Shown one piece after another: positions 6,844-14,827 of a stretch of 16,025 nt of DNA. Source of the stretch: Myxococcales bacterium (lineage in GTDB: Bacteria > Myxococcota_A > Bradymonadia > REDH01); NCBI GenBank assembly GCA_020633625.1, contig JACKDJ010000052.1:1-16025 (forward strand), written 5' to 3'. The position numbers and the translations under genes were made by a program. The notes under the pieces were generated by a model. It had not been told where the DNA came from and ran no database searches. It worked only from the letters and a program-made list of their open reading frames with translations. How positions within the stretch are numbered: the first letter of the stretch is position 1; every line of letters starts with the position of its first letter.

Positions 6844-8393
6844 CGACACGACCGCGGGTCGCCGTCGCGGCACTTCTCCTGACCGTCCCGCTCGCGGCAA
6901 CGCAGGTAGCCGCACAACCCGCAGGCGACTCCGGGTTCGCCACCATCGCCGTCGTCGCAGACGACGCATGTGGATCCACCGGAGGCGCGTCCGCGCTCGC
7001 AGACGCCATACAACCGCGGATGCCCGATGCGCTCGTCGTCGTCGGCGACGCAAGCGACCCGTCTGCCCGGGTCGTGTGGCGAGAAGCAAACGGTGAGTGC
7101 CGCGTGTCTGTCGACGCCGAAGGCAGCCACGCCGAGCTGCCCCTCGCGGCCTCTGCCTCGCAGGACCAGCTCGCCGCCGCGGCCGCCCGCGTCGCCTGGC
7201 TCGCCGACGACGCCTGGCAACGCGGCGTCACCGGCGGCGCGGCCGCGCAGGCAGCCGACCCCGAGTCGGCCCCCGGAGAGGCGTCGGGCGACGACACGAG
7301 TGACGGCTCCGGAGAGGGATCGGGCGAGCTCGATCTCGCGGTAGCCGACGCGCCGGTCGATGACGTAGCAGAAGGTTCTGGCGACGCCCCGCCGACCGTC
7401 GGCGACGAGCCGCTCGAGCCCGACCTCACTGACGTCACGTTTGGCTTCTCGGTGTGGGATCGCCTGAACCTCCCACGGGACAGCGGCGCCGGCGCTCGTC
7501 GCCACGTCTCTCTCACGCTGCTCGGCTCGCGCGTGGGCGCCATCGACGGCGTCGAGTTTGGCCTCCTCTACAACCTCGTCGTCTACGACGTCCACGGCGC
7601 CCAGTTCGGTCAGGGAGCAAACATCGTGCTCGGCGATCTCGCCGGCGGCGCGCAGTTCTCGGCCGGAGCGAACTTTGTGCGCGGCGACACGCGCGGCGTC
7701 CAGTTCGCGCCCATGAACGCTACACTCGGCGAGGTGCGCGGCGCCCAGTTCGGGACGATCAACTACGCAGGCAGCGTCCGCGGCGTGCAGGCGTCCGTCG
7801 TGAACGTGGCGGCGCACGACGTCCACGGCGTTCAGCTCGGGATCGTCAACGTCGCCGAGCGGTCCAGCGCGTCGATCGGCGTGATCAACATCATGCGTCG
7901 CGAGCCTGTGTATGCGCTGCTCTGGGGTGAGTCAGACGGGACGTTCCGGGCAGGCATCGCGCACGGGAGCCAGCACTTTCGCAACATCTTGGCGGCCGGC
8001 ATCAACGGGTTCGACGACCCCACACGCTGGTCCGCCGGCTTCGGCTTTCAGGGACACGTCACCTTTGGTCGCGTATTCGTCGACGGCGACGCGCTCGGCT
8101 ACGCACAAGGCCGCATCGGCGAACGTCCGTCGATCGTGATCACCGAGAATGGCGCCGACACGACCGTCGCGCTCCAGCGTGTAGACGGTCTCGCGCAGCT
8201 CCGCCTCTCGCTCGGCGTCGAGGTCGCCCCCCGCTTCGCCGTGTACGGTGGCGTCATTCAGAACGCGCTGTTCACCGACAACCCCGAACATGACCAGCCC
8301 ACGTCGAACGCCTCGCCGATCCAGCTCGGAGCGTCGGCCGACCCGACCTATCTCTACCTGTGGCCGTCGTTCTTCGCCGGGCTCAGGTTCTGA
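6807..8393 (+). CDS. Outer-membrane protein with GVQFG-type surface repeats (LA_2272-like)
   Basis: This 528-residue exported protein is probably in the outer membrane. The signal peptide is about residues 1-36 (hydrophobic core VAVAALLLTVPLA, cleavage after VAA). Residues about 37-110 form a small folded region, and about 145-205 are an acidic Gly/Ser linker. From about 248 to 355 there are repeats of the form G-(V/A)-Q-(F/L)-G-x2-N, such as HGAQFGQGANIV, RGVQFAPMN, RGAQFGTIN and HGVQLGIVNV, like the LA_2272 family of surface repeat proteins. The C-terminal part is beta-strand-like and ends FFAGLRF; a terminal Phe is typical of BAM-inserted barrels. It starts 37 bp inside the anti-sigma gene, so the three genes form an operon. 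It may be the surface component sensed by the sigma/anti-sigma pair (inferred). Its end overlaps the convergent thioesterase gene by 40 bp. Confidence 0.82.
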   Translation: MQRTAERNKHAVATRPRVAVAALLLTVPLAATQVAAQPAGDSGFATIAVVADDACGSTGGASALADAIQPRMPDALVVVGDASDPSARVVWREANGECRVSVDAEGSHAELPLAASASQDQLAAAAARVAWLADDAWQRGVTGGAAAQAADPESAPGEASGDDTSDGSGEGSGELDLAVADAPVDDVAEGSGDAPPTVGDEPLEPDLTDVTFGFSVWDRLNLPRDSGAGARRHVSLTLLGSRVGAIDGVEFGLLYNLVVYDVHGAQFGQGANIVLGDLAGGAQFSAGANFVRGDTRGVQFAPMNATLGEVRGAQFGTINYAGSVRGVQASVVNVAAHDVHGVQLGIVNVAERSSASIGVINIMRREPVYALLWGESDGTFRAGIAHGSQHFRNILAAGINGFDDPTRWSAGFGFQGHVTFGRVFVDGDALGYAQGRIGERPSIVITENGADTTVALQRVDGLAQLRLSLGVEVAPRFAVYGGVIQNALFTDNPEHDQPTSNASPIQLGASADPTYLYLWPSFFAGLRF

Positions 8394-8917
8394 GGCGCGC
8401 CGCGCAAGATCCGGAGCGCAGCGTCTTCGCCGTCACGCCAAGCAGCGACGTCGTCCGGGAGGGCCGGCGACTCGACACCAAACAGGTCGGCCGGCGCAAT
8501 GATGCCACTCGGGCCGCGAACGCACACGCGCACGATCCCACGGGCTGCCAGAGGGGTATCCGCGGCGAGGCGGAACTCCTGCGACACATACATCCAGCGC
8601 GCGTCCGAGCCGACGACCTGCGTGCGCAAGTCGAACGCCGCGAACATCCGGATCTCCTTCAGGTACGTCATCCCCAGGCCCGCGACGAGCGCGACGCGGT
8701 CTTTGCCGAGCGTGGACCACAGACCCGTGCGGACGAGCCACTCGATGCGGCCCCAGTCCATGAACGTCAGGAACTGCGCGTTGTTGATGTGGCCGTTCTG
8801 GTCGCAAACGTGCGGCCAGGCGCGGTGGCGCTGATGCACGACGTCGTAGGGGCCAATCGGCGGCCGGCGCGACGCGCGAACGCCGACGGCGAAGGCGCGG
8901 GCGGTGTAGCTCAGCAT
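8354..8917 (-). CDS. Acyl-CoA thioesterase-like protein, hotdog (4HBT) fold
   Basis: This 187-residue protein resembles 4-hydroxybenzoyl-CoA thioesterase-type hotdog proteins, which hydrolyse acyl-CoA thioesters in the cytoplasm. The key motif is HVCDQNGHINNAQFLTFMDWGR, with Asp39 in the usual catalytic position and the NGHINNAQ helix start at 41-48. The rest shows the expected beta strands (DLRTQVVGSD, WMYVSQEFRL). The ATG at 8917 is chosen because it lies 35 bp after the methyltransferase stop and has weak purine-rich GAGAGA upstream; the longer open frame reads back into the methyltransferase in another frame. It is the last gene of the acyltransferase-methyltransferase-thioesterase operon. 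Lipid remodelling with the acyltransferase is possible, but the substrate is unknown. Confidence 0.82.
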   Translation of the reverse strand: MLSYTARAFAVGVRASRRPPIGPYDVVHQRHRAWPHVCDQNGHINNAQFLTFMDWGRIEWLVRTGLWSTLGKDRVALVAGLGMTYLKEIRMFAAFDLRTQVVGSDARWMYVSQEFRLAADTPLAARGIVRVCVRGPSGIIAPADLFGVESPALPDDVAAWRDGEDAALRILRGAPQNLSPAKNDGHR

Positions 8918-8952
8918 GAAGTCTCTCGCGATGCTGCCGTGCGGAGCGGCCG

Positions 8953-11103
8953 CTAGGCTCTCGAAGGGGGCCGAGGGCCGGAGGTCGGCGGCGGCGCGCC
9001 CGCCTCGCATGCCGCGCCCGGCCGCGCAACCTCGGCGTACCGTCGAAGGGGCGCGGGGCCGACCGCCGCCACCAGCAGCCGAGCGGTCGCGGTGTCGTTC
9101 GCGGCGTCGTCCAGGTGGTCCAGGGCCGCTGCGGCGAGCTCCGGCCGCGCTCCGAGCGAGGCGGCGGCGACGACGAGCTGGTCGGCGAGCGCTTGCGTTG
9201 GCACGTCCTTCTCTCCGCGCGCCGGGAGCGCCGCGCGTGCCACCTCGCGAGCGCGCTCGGCGAGGGCCCGCGCGGCGGCCGGGTCGGTGTCCGGCGCCCA
9301 CAGCGCCGGCGGCGCGCGCAGCCCTCCGACCTTCCCCTTCGTCACCTGCACGCTCCCACCGCCGAGTGCCTGAGCCCCGTGCAGCGCGAGCATCTCCGCG
9401 CGCGCGACGTCGCCGTTGAGCCACGCGGCGAGCCGTGGAAGCAGCGCAGCGTCGGCCGAACGCCGAGCGACGCACGACAGCGTCGCGACCGCGCCGGCCG
9501 CCGAACCGGCCAGGTCCGCCCATGCCTCGAGGACGCGGCTCAAACCCGCGACGAGGACCTTCGGCGAGTCGTAGAGCGCGGCGCGCCGGGCGCTGGGAGC
9601 GTCGCGCCCCAGCCAAGGGGTCTCGTAGCGCTCTCCGAGATAGCGCTGGGTCTCGACGCCCCAACGGCAGCTTGCCGGGTCGATCGCACCCGTCGTAACG
9701 AGGCGCCACGCGCCGGGGATCTCGGACTCCGACACGTGTGACGCGAATCGATAGGCCTCGTCGGCAGCTGCAGAGGCGGTGACCTCCCAGCGCGCCGAGA
9801 TCGGCTCCCAGTCCGATGGGATAGCGTCGAGCAGCGGGCGGTGTGGAGACACCAGCGGCGCCCACGATCCGGGAGCGTCGCCGTGCCGCGCCGCGTAGCG
9901 CACGGCACCCGAAGTGACGACACGGACTTCACTGCGCCGCTCCTGTCCGGCGCGAGTCGCGCGCGCAGCGACGGTCACGACTACGCCGACGACGAAGACG
10001 GCAGCCGCTCGAAAGGCGTCGGCGTCTTCGACTACGAGCAGCGCATCGAGGCGGTGCGACTCGTCGATCCAGGCGCGCAGCCGCGCCGCGTACGGAGCCG
10101 ACAGCACCGCCCGCGGAAGCACGAGCGCAACACGCGCGCCCGGCGGCGCCTCGCGAAGCGCACGCTCCACGAAGACACACGCGAGGTCGTACGCCCCGGT
10201 CGCCGCCTCGGGAAAGCGCGCCGCGAGCTCGGCGCTGAGCGCTTCGGAGCGCGCGGTCTCGCGCTCGATCGCGTTGCCGAAGGGGGGATTGCCCACAATG
10301 ACATCGGCAGGGGGGAGCGGTTCGCGCAGCGTGTCCGCCACCGCTACGTCCGCTGGCAGACCCCGACGCAGCAGCCGCCACCGGGCCAGCGCGACCGCCA
10401 GCTCGTCGACGTCGCGCCCCATCAGGCGCCCGGCCCCGACGCCACCTGTCGCCAGCCGCTCGGCCGCCGCCAGCAGCAGGTCCCCAGCCCCGCAGCACGG
10501 GTCCAGGACCGTCGGCGCGCTAGGCCCATCGCGCATTGCCTCGGCTACGAGCATCCGGGCCACCCCGGGAGGCGTGTAAAACGCCGCCCCAGACGCGCGG
10601 CCCCGCTGCTCGACGGCGGCTACGAGCCCCCGCTCCGCCCAGTCGGCGCCGCGCAGAGCGACCTCGTCGGCGAAGGCGGCGAGGGCGCGGACACTACCTT
10701 CGGGCGGGTTTGGGGGCCTCCGGCGTTCGCCATCGAAACTACCTTCGGGCGGGTTTTCGAGCGGCTGAGGATCGCCTCCGAAACTACCTTCGGGCGGGTC
10801 TTGGAAAGTGCCCGCTGGGCGTCCGAAACTACCTTCGGGCGGGTTTTCGAGCGGCTGAGGATCGCCATCGAAACTACCTTCGGGCGGGCTCTTGGCGATG
10901 CCCGCTGGGCGTCCGAAACTACCTTCGGGCGGGGTTTGGGGCGTCCGGCGTTCGCCTCCGAAACTACCTTCGGGCGGGTGCGGCCCGTCCACCAACGCGC
11001 TTAGCAGCGCGACCGCTTCTGCCGGGGATGCGGTCAGCGCGAGGGCTGCCTCGAGCGCGGCGGTGGCGAGGTCGGGGGGCGCCGCGTGGCGTCTTCGGCT
11101 CAC
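8953..11103 (-). CDS. N6-adenine DNA methyltransferase-like protein with in-frame PPEGSF repeat array
   Basis: This 716-residue protein has the class I N6-adenine methyltransferase layout. SAM-binding motif I is DPCCGAGD (201-208), catalytic motif IV is NPPF (272-275), and the FYTP motif is at 175-178. The C-terminal half (about 400-716) resembles target-recognition regions of type IIG/TaqI-like enzymes (LAAWLNGD, LGGGSVQVTKGKVGGLRAP). No PD-(D/E)xK nuclease motif was recognised, so it may be an orphan methylase. The GTG start at 11103 is chosen because it forms a GTGA overlap with the acyltransferase stop; the longer frame to 11436 overlaps that gene completely. Residues 43-138 are seven repeats of 15 residues beginning PPEGSF (array C), lying between a short N-terminal helix and the catalytic domain. 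Without them the N-terminus would be of ordinary size. Confidence 0.85.
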   Translation of the reverse strand: MSRRRHAAPPDLATAALEAALALTASPAEAVALLSALVDGPHPPEGSFGGERRTPQTPPEGSFGRPAGIAKSPPEGSFDGDPQPLENPPEGSFGRPAGTFQDPPEGSFGGDPQPLENPPEGSFDGERRRPPNPPEGSVRALAAFADEVALRGADWAERGLVAAVEQRGRASGAAFYTPPGVARMLVAEAMRDGPSAPTVLDPCCGAGDLLLAAAERLATGGVGAGRLMGRDVDELAVALARWRLLRRGLPADVAVADTLREPLPPADVIVGNPPFGNAIERETARSEALSAELAARFPEAATGAYDLACVFVERALREAPPGARVALVLPRAVLSAPYAARLRAWIDESHRLDALLVVEDADAFRAAAVFVVGVVVTVAARATRAGQERRSEVRVVTSGAVRYAARHGDAPGSWAPLVSPHRPLLDAIPSDWEPISARWEVTASAAADEAYRFASHVSESEIPGAWRLVTTGAIDPASCRWGVETQRYLGERYETPWLGRDAPSARRAALYDSPKVLVAGLSRVLEAWADLAGSAAGAVATLSCVARRSADAALLPRLAAWLNGDVARAEMLALHGAQALGGGSVQVTKGKVGGLRAPPALWAPDTDPAAARALAERAREVARAALPARGEKDVPTQALADQLVVAAASLGARPELAAAALDHLDDAANDTATARLLVAAVGPAPLRRYAEVARPGAACEAGAPPPTSGPRPPSRA
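10690..10978 (+). repeat. Array C: seven 19-bp repeats at exact 45-bp period inside the methyltransferase gene
   Basis: GAAACTACCTTCGGGCGGG begins at 10690 (one mismatch, GACACTACC), 10735, 10780, 10825, 10870, 10915 and 10960, every interval exactly 45 bp. The six 26-bp spacers fall into three similar types, in order a-b-c-b-c-a on the + strand: type a has CCGGCGTTCGCC, b has TTTTCGAGCGGCTGAGGATC, c has GCCCGCTGGGCGTCC. On the minus strand the array is read in the methyltransferase frame as PPEGSF plus nine variable residues. The core is the exact reverse complement of the array A core. Confidence 0.96.
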
Positions 11104-11912
11104 CGGATCGTCGCGCCGTCGCGCCGCTCCGCCGCGAGCGCGCGGAGCTGCGCGGCGAGGGTCTGCTCGATGGTTGATGCGTAGGCGCGCACCACGGAGT
11201 CGTCGCTTGCCGCGTCTTCGCCGACCGCCGGCGGGGCGATCGCGTCGAGCACTTCGATCGTGATCCGCGTCGGCAGCGGAAAGTATGGGGGCACGGGGCC
11301 GACCCAGAAGCCCCACGGGATCGACCACGACACCGGGAACACCTTGAGCCGAAAGCGACGGTCCACGCCCAGCGCTCGCGACAGCCAGCGCAAGTCGTCG
11401 AAGATGATCAGCGTCCCGTGGGCGCCGTGCGCGCACACCGGGACGATCGGGACGCCGTGGCGGATCGCCAGGCGCGCGAACCCGGCGCGCCCGTCGAACC
11501 GGACCTCGTTGCGCGCGCGGAACGGGCGCATCGCGTCGACGTCGCCGCCGGGATACACCATCACCTTGCGCCCCGCCGCGAACAGCGCCGCCGCGTTCTT
11601 CTCGTTCGCACGAACGGCGCCGACCTCCGAGAGGAGCTCGTTGATCCCCGGGACCGTCATCGCGAAGTCATGCGCGAGCCCGAAGGGCAGGTAGTCGAGC
11701 CCGCGCTCGCGAAAGATGGCGCCCGCCAGAATGAACGTGTCGATCGAGAGCGTCGCCCCGCTGTGGTTGCCCACGAACAGCGCCGGTCCGTCGGGGATCC
11801 GCTCCACCCCGCGCACCTCTGCCCGGTGGTACCGCGCGAACGCGTCGATCACCGGCACGAGGCGCATCAGCGTCTTCTCGCTGCGGTTGTCGAGGCTGTC
11901 GGGGTCGTACAT
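11100..11912 (-). CDS. Lysophospholipid acyltransferase family protein (PlsC-like)
   Basis: This 270-residue protein probably transfers acyl groups to a glycerolipid or other lipid acceptor at the membrane. The acyltransferase block I is GNHSGATLSID, with His50 and a downstream Asp58; the spacing is longer than the classical H-x4-D and fits the branch of PlsC/DGAT-like proteins with NHSG motifs. A later block is VMVYPGGDVDAMRPF (about 117-131), followed by RFDGRAGFARLAIRHGVPIVPV, also typical. There is no strong transmembrane helix; WSIPWGFWVGPVPPYFPLP may touch the membrane. It is the first gene of a minus-strand operon, and its TGA overlaps the methyltransferase GTG start. It diverges from murA across 133 bp. 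The exact substrate cannot be told from sequence. Confidence 0.85.
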   Translation of the reverse strand: MYDPDSLDNRSEKTLMRLVPVIDAFARYHRAEVRGVERIPDGPALFVGNHSGATLSIDTFILAGAIFRERGLDYLPFGLAHDFAMTVPGINELLSEVGAVRANEKNAAALFAAGRKVMVYPGGDVDAMRPFRARNEVRFDGRAGFARLAIRHGVPIVPVCAHGAHGTLIIFDDLRWLSRALGVDRRFRLKVFPVSWSIPWGFWVGPVPPYFPLPTRITIEVLDAIAPPAVGEDAASDDSVVRAYASTIEQTLAAQLRALAAERRDGATIR

Positions 11913-11981
11913 CGGTGAGCTCGCGGCGGCCGGCTTGGGGGCGGCGAGAGTCTAGCCCGGCCCAGGCGGCGACGCGAGCCC

Positions 11982-12010
11982 TTGACTTCGCATGGCGCCT
12001 CTCGTTGTTT
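11982..12010 (+). promoter_or_regulatory. murA: Possible sigma-70-like promoter for murA
   Basis: TTGACT at 11982-11987 matches 5 of 6 bases of the -35 consensus in the 133-bp gap between divergent plsC-like and murA. Seventeen bases later TTGTTT (12005-12010) is a poor -10 match (2 of 6). This placement would leave a leader of about 30 bases before the murA ATG. Confidence 0.3.
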
Positions 12011-12045
12011 CGGCCCGCTCAGGCACCACCGAACGGCGAGCGCAG

Positions 12046-13326
12046 ATGGAAAAGTTCGTGATCGAAGGCGGCCACGCGCTGTCAGGGACTCTGCAGACGA
12101 GCGGGTCCAAGAACGAGGCGCTCCCCGTGCTGGCCGCCACGCTCCTGTCCGATCAGCCGATCACGCTGCACAACGTCCCACGCATCGAAGACGTGCTCGT
12201 GCTGCTCGAGATCATCGAGGCGATGGGCGGCTCCGTGCACTGGCGCACGGCGTCGACCGTCATCGTCGACAACTCCGGCGTAAAGAGCCCCGACGTCCCG
12301 ATCGACCTCTGCACGCGCCTCCGTGCGTCGATCCTCCTCGCCGGCCCGCTGCTGGCGCGCTTCGGTCGCGTCGAGCTCCCACCGCCCGGCGGCGACGTCA
12401 TCGGCCGCCGCCGCCTCGACACCCACTTCCTCGGCCTCCAGGCGCTCGGCGCCGAGATCGACGCGACGACGACGTTCGTCCTGCGCGCAGATCGCCTCGA
12501 CGCCGCCGACATCTTCCTCGACGAGCCGTCGGTCACCGGGACCGAGAACATCGTCATGGCCGCCGTGCTCGCCCGCGGGACGACCATCGTCCGGAACGCC
12601 GCGTGCGAGCCCCACGTCCAAGGCCTCTGCGAGATGCTCAACCGCCTCGGCGCGCGGATCGAGGGCGTCGGCACCAACACGCTCGTCATCCACGGCACCA
12701 AGAGCCTCTGGGGCGGGGAGCACACGATCGGCCCAGACTATCTCGAGGTCGGCTCCTACATCGGCCTCGCCGCGATGACCGGCTCCGAGCTGACCATCGA
12801 GGGCGTCCACGCGCCCGACATGCGCATGATCCAGCTCACGTTCGCGAAGCTCGGCGTCGAGTTCCGCCTGGAGGGGAACCGCGCGTTCATCCCCGGCGGG
12901 CAGCGGCCGCAGATTCGCAACGACTTCATGAATCAGATTCCGAAGATCGATGACGCCCCGTGGCCGATGTTTCCGACCGACATGATGTCGATCGCGATCA
13001 CCACCGCGACCCAGTGCGATGGCACCGTCATGTTCTTCGAGAAGATGTTCGACGGGCGCATGTTCTTCACCGACAGCCTCGTCGGGATGGGCGCGCGGAT
13101 CATCCTCTGCGACCCCCACCGCGTCGTCGTCACCGGCCCCGCGCCGCTCGTCGGCGCCAACCTCAGCTCGCCCGACGTCCGCGCCGGAATGTCGCTGCTG
13201 CTCGCGACCCTCACCGCCCGCGGCACCAGCACGATCTACAACGTCCGGCACATCGACCGCGGCTACGAGCGCGTCGAAGAGAAGCTGCTCTCCGTCGGCG
13301 CGCGCATCGACCGTCGCCCCGCCTGA
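12046..13326 (+). CDS. murA: UDP-N-acetylglucosamine 1-carboxyvinyltransferase (MurA), Asp-type active site
   Basis: MurA transfers enolpyruvate from PEP to UDP-GlcNAc, the first committed step of peptidoglycan synthesis, in the cytoplasm. The 426-residue length fits the family. N-terminal GSKNEALPVLAATLL (about 25-39) holds the conserved Lys-Asn of the substrate site, and the C-terminal HIDRGYERVEEKL is typical. In the catalytic loop, PPGGDVIGRRRLDTH has Asp117 where E. coli has Cys115. The same change is known from Mycobacterium, Chlamydia and Borrelia and makes MurA insensitive to fosfomycin. The ATG at 12046 is chosen because MEKFVIEGG matches the usual N-terminus; ATG 11992 would add 18 atypical residues. 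The Shine-Dalgarno is weak. The PWPMFPTDMMSIA and DPHRVVVTGP segments resemble an actinobacterial-type MurA branch. Confidence 0.94.
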   Translation: MEKFVIEGGHALSGTLQTSGSKNEALPVLAATLLSDQPITLHNVPRIEDVLVLLEIIEAMGGSVHWRTASTVIVDNSGVKSPDVPIDLCTRLRASILLAGPLLARFGRVELPPPGGDVIGRRRLDTHFLGLQALGAEIDATTTFVLRADRLDAADIFLDEPSVTGTENIVMAAVLARGTTIVRNAACEPHVQGLCEMLNRLGARIEGVGTNTLVIHGTKSLWGGEHTIGPDYLEVGSYIGLAAMTGSELTIEGVHAPDMRMIQLTFAKLGVEFRLEGNRAFIPGGQRPQIRNDFMNQIPKIDDAPWPMFPTDMMSIAITTATQCDGTVMFFEKMFDGRMFFTDSLVGMGARIILCDPHRVVVTGPAPLVGANLSSPDVRAGMSLLLATLTARGTSTIYNVRHIDRGYERVEEKLLSVGARIDRRPA

Positions 13327-13381
13327 CAGGCGTCGGCGCGCCGAGCCCCGCCGCGCGGCAGATCGGGCCTCGTTGCCCAGG

Positions 13382-13413
13382 GGCGCGGAGCAGAAGGCGG
13401 CGCGGAGCAGAAG
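13382..13413. repeat. Two tandem 15-bp direct repeats in murA-mtnP gap
   Basis: GGCGCGGAGCAGAAG occurs at 13382-13396 and 13399-13413, offset 17 bp. It lies in the 177-bp gap between murA and mtnP, which also has the 12-bp palindrome TCGGCGCGCCGA (13333-13344). No function is evident; it may be replication slippage. Confidence 0.7.
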
Positions 13414-13503
13414 ACAGGCCCCCGCCAGGCTGGCCGCTCGGCCCCCGACCTGCTAGTAGCGCCGGCCGTTGACGGCGAACCCAGTGGACCCCAGGAACGC
13501 GAA

Positions 13504-14370
<867 letters not shown>

Positions 14371-14371
14371 C

Positions 14372-14632
14372 GTGAGCGACGCCGCGGCAAACGTCTCGTG
14401 CGAGCGCCTCGTCGCGCTGCTCCTCCACTACCTCGAGGGGGGCCTCGACGCCGGGACGCACGCCGCCATCGACGCTCACCTCGCGCACTGCCCCGGCTGC
14501 CTCGAGTTCACGAGCCAATACAAGAAGACGCCGGTCATCTGTCGCGAGTCCCTGCGCCGCGAGATGCCCGCCGACCTTCGCGATCACCTCGCCGAGTTCG
14601 TGCTCGGCCAGCAGCGGCAGCAGCAGCAGTAG
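14372..14632 (+). CDS. Small zinc-finger anti-sigma-like protein
   Basis: This 86-residue soluble protein carries a zf-HC2/anti-sigma zinc-finger motif: Cys10, then His36-x3-Cys40-x2-Cys43 (HLAHCPGC) after the helical LLLHYLEGGLDAG segment. Such domains often hold ECF sigma factors inactive, but no sigma factor lies next to it and no transmembrane helix is present. The C-terminus is Gln-rich (QQRQQQQ). It starts at GTG 14372, one base after the mtnP TGA (14368-14370), which implies translational coupling. A regulatory role is inferred from the domain alone. Confidence 0.78.
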   Translation: MSDAAANVSCERLVALLLHYLEGGLDAGTHAAIDAHLAHCPGCLEFTSQYKKTPVICRESLRREMPADLRDHLAEFVLGQQRQQQQ

Positions 14633-14645
14633 CGGCAGGTACGCG

Positions 14646-14695
14646 GCGCCGTGACGGCGCGACGCCGCGGCGGACCGGCGGGCTGGCGGGCCGGT
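14646..14695. terminator. Possible hairpin terminator between convergent genes
   Basis: The gap between the zinc-finger gene (+) and selO (-) has GCGCCG-TGA-CGGCGC (14646-14660, 6-bp stem) and ACCGGC...GCCGGT (14674-14679 with 14690-14695, 10-base loop). Neither has a T-run, so this is a weak candidate. A 12-bp palindrome GAGCGCGCGCTC follows at 14734-14745. Confidence 0.3.
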
Positions 14696-14827
14696 GTTGG
14701 AAGGCAGGCCGGGGCACGCGGCCGCGGAGGCGTGAGCGCGCGCTCGCGCTGCGTGCTCCCCGCGCCGGTCGCACAGTGGCTCGCCCGTCGGACCGATCGC
14801 AGCGATAACCGCGCTAGGGTCGCGTCA

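Noticed and set aside
10690..10978. CRISPR array (19-bp repeats with 26-bp spacers)
   Set aside because: The spacers recur in three types, the repeat is short, the period is exactly 15 codons and the array is read in frame inside a methyltransferase. No cas gene is present and the same core occurs in other arrays.
9841..11177. Plus-strand ORFs with ETTFGRV or NYLRAG repeats
   Set aside because: They are antisense to the methyltransferase, and their repetitive peptides are simply array C in other frames. The minus-strand frame has conserved catalytic motifs.
11104..11436. Upstream extension of the methyltransferase to the ATG at 11436
   Set aside because: This part is Arg-rich, has no family resemblance and lies wholly inside the acyltransferase gene in another frame.
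11670..11695. Another repeat copy in the acyltransferase gene (CCCGAAGGGCAGGTAG)
   Set aside because: It only loosely resembles the core, with an insertion and no CCCGCCCG half; chance in GC-rich DNA.
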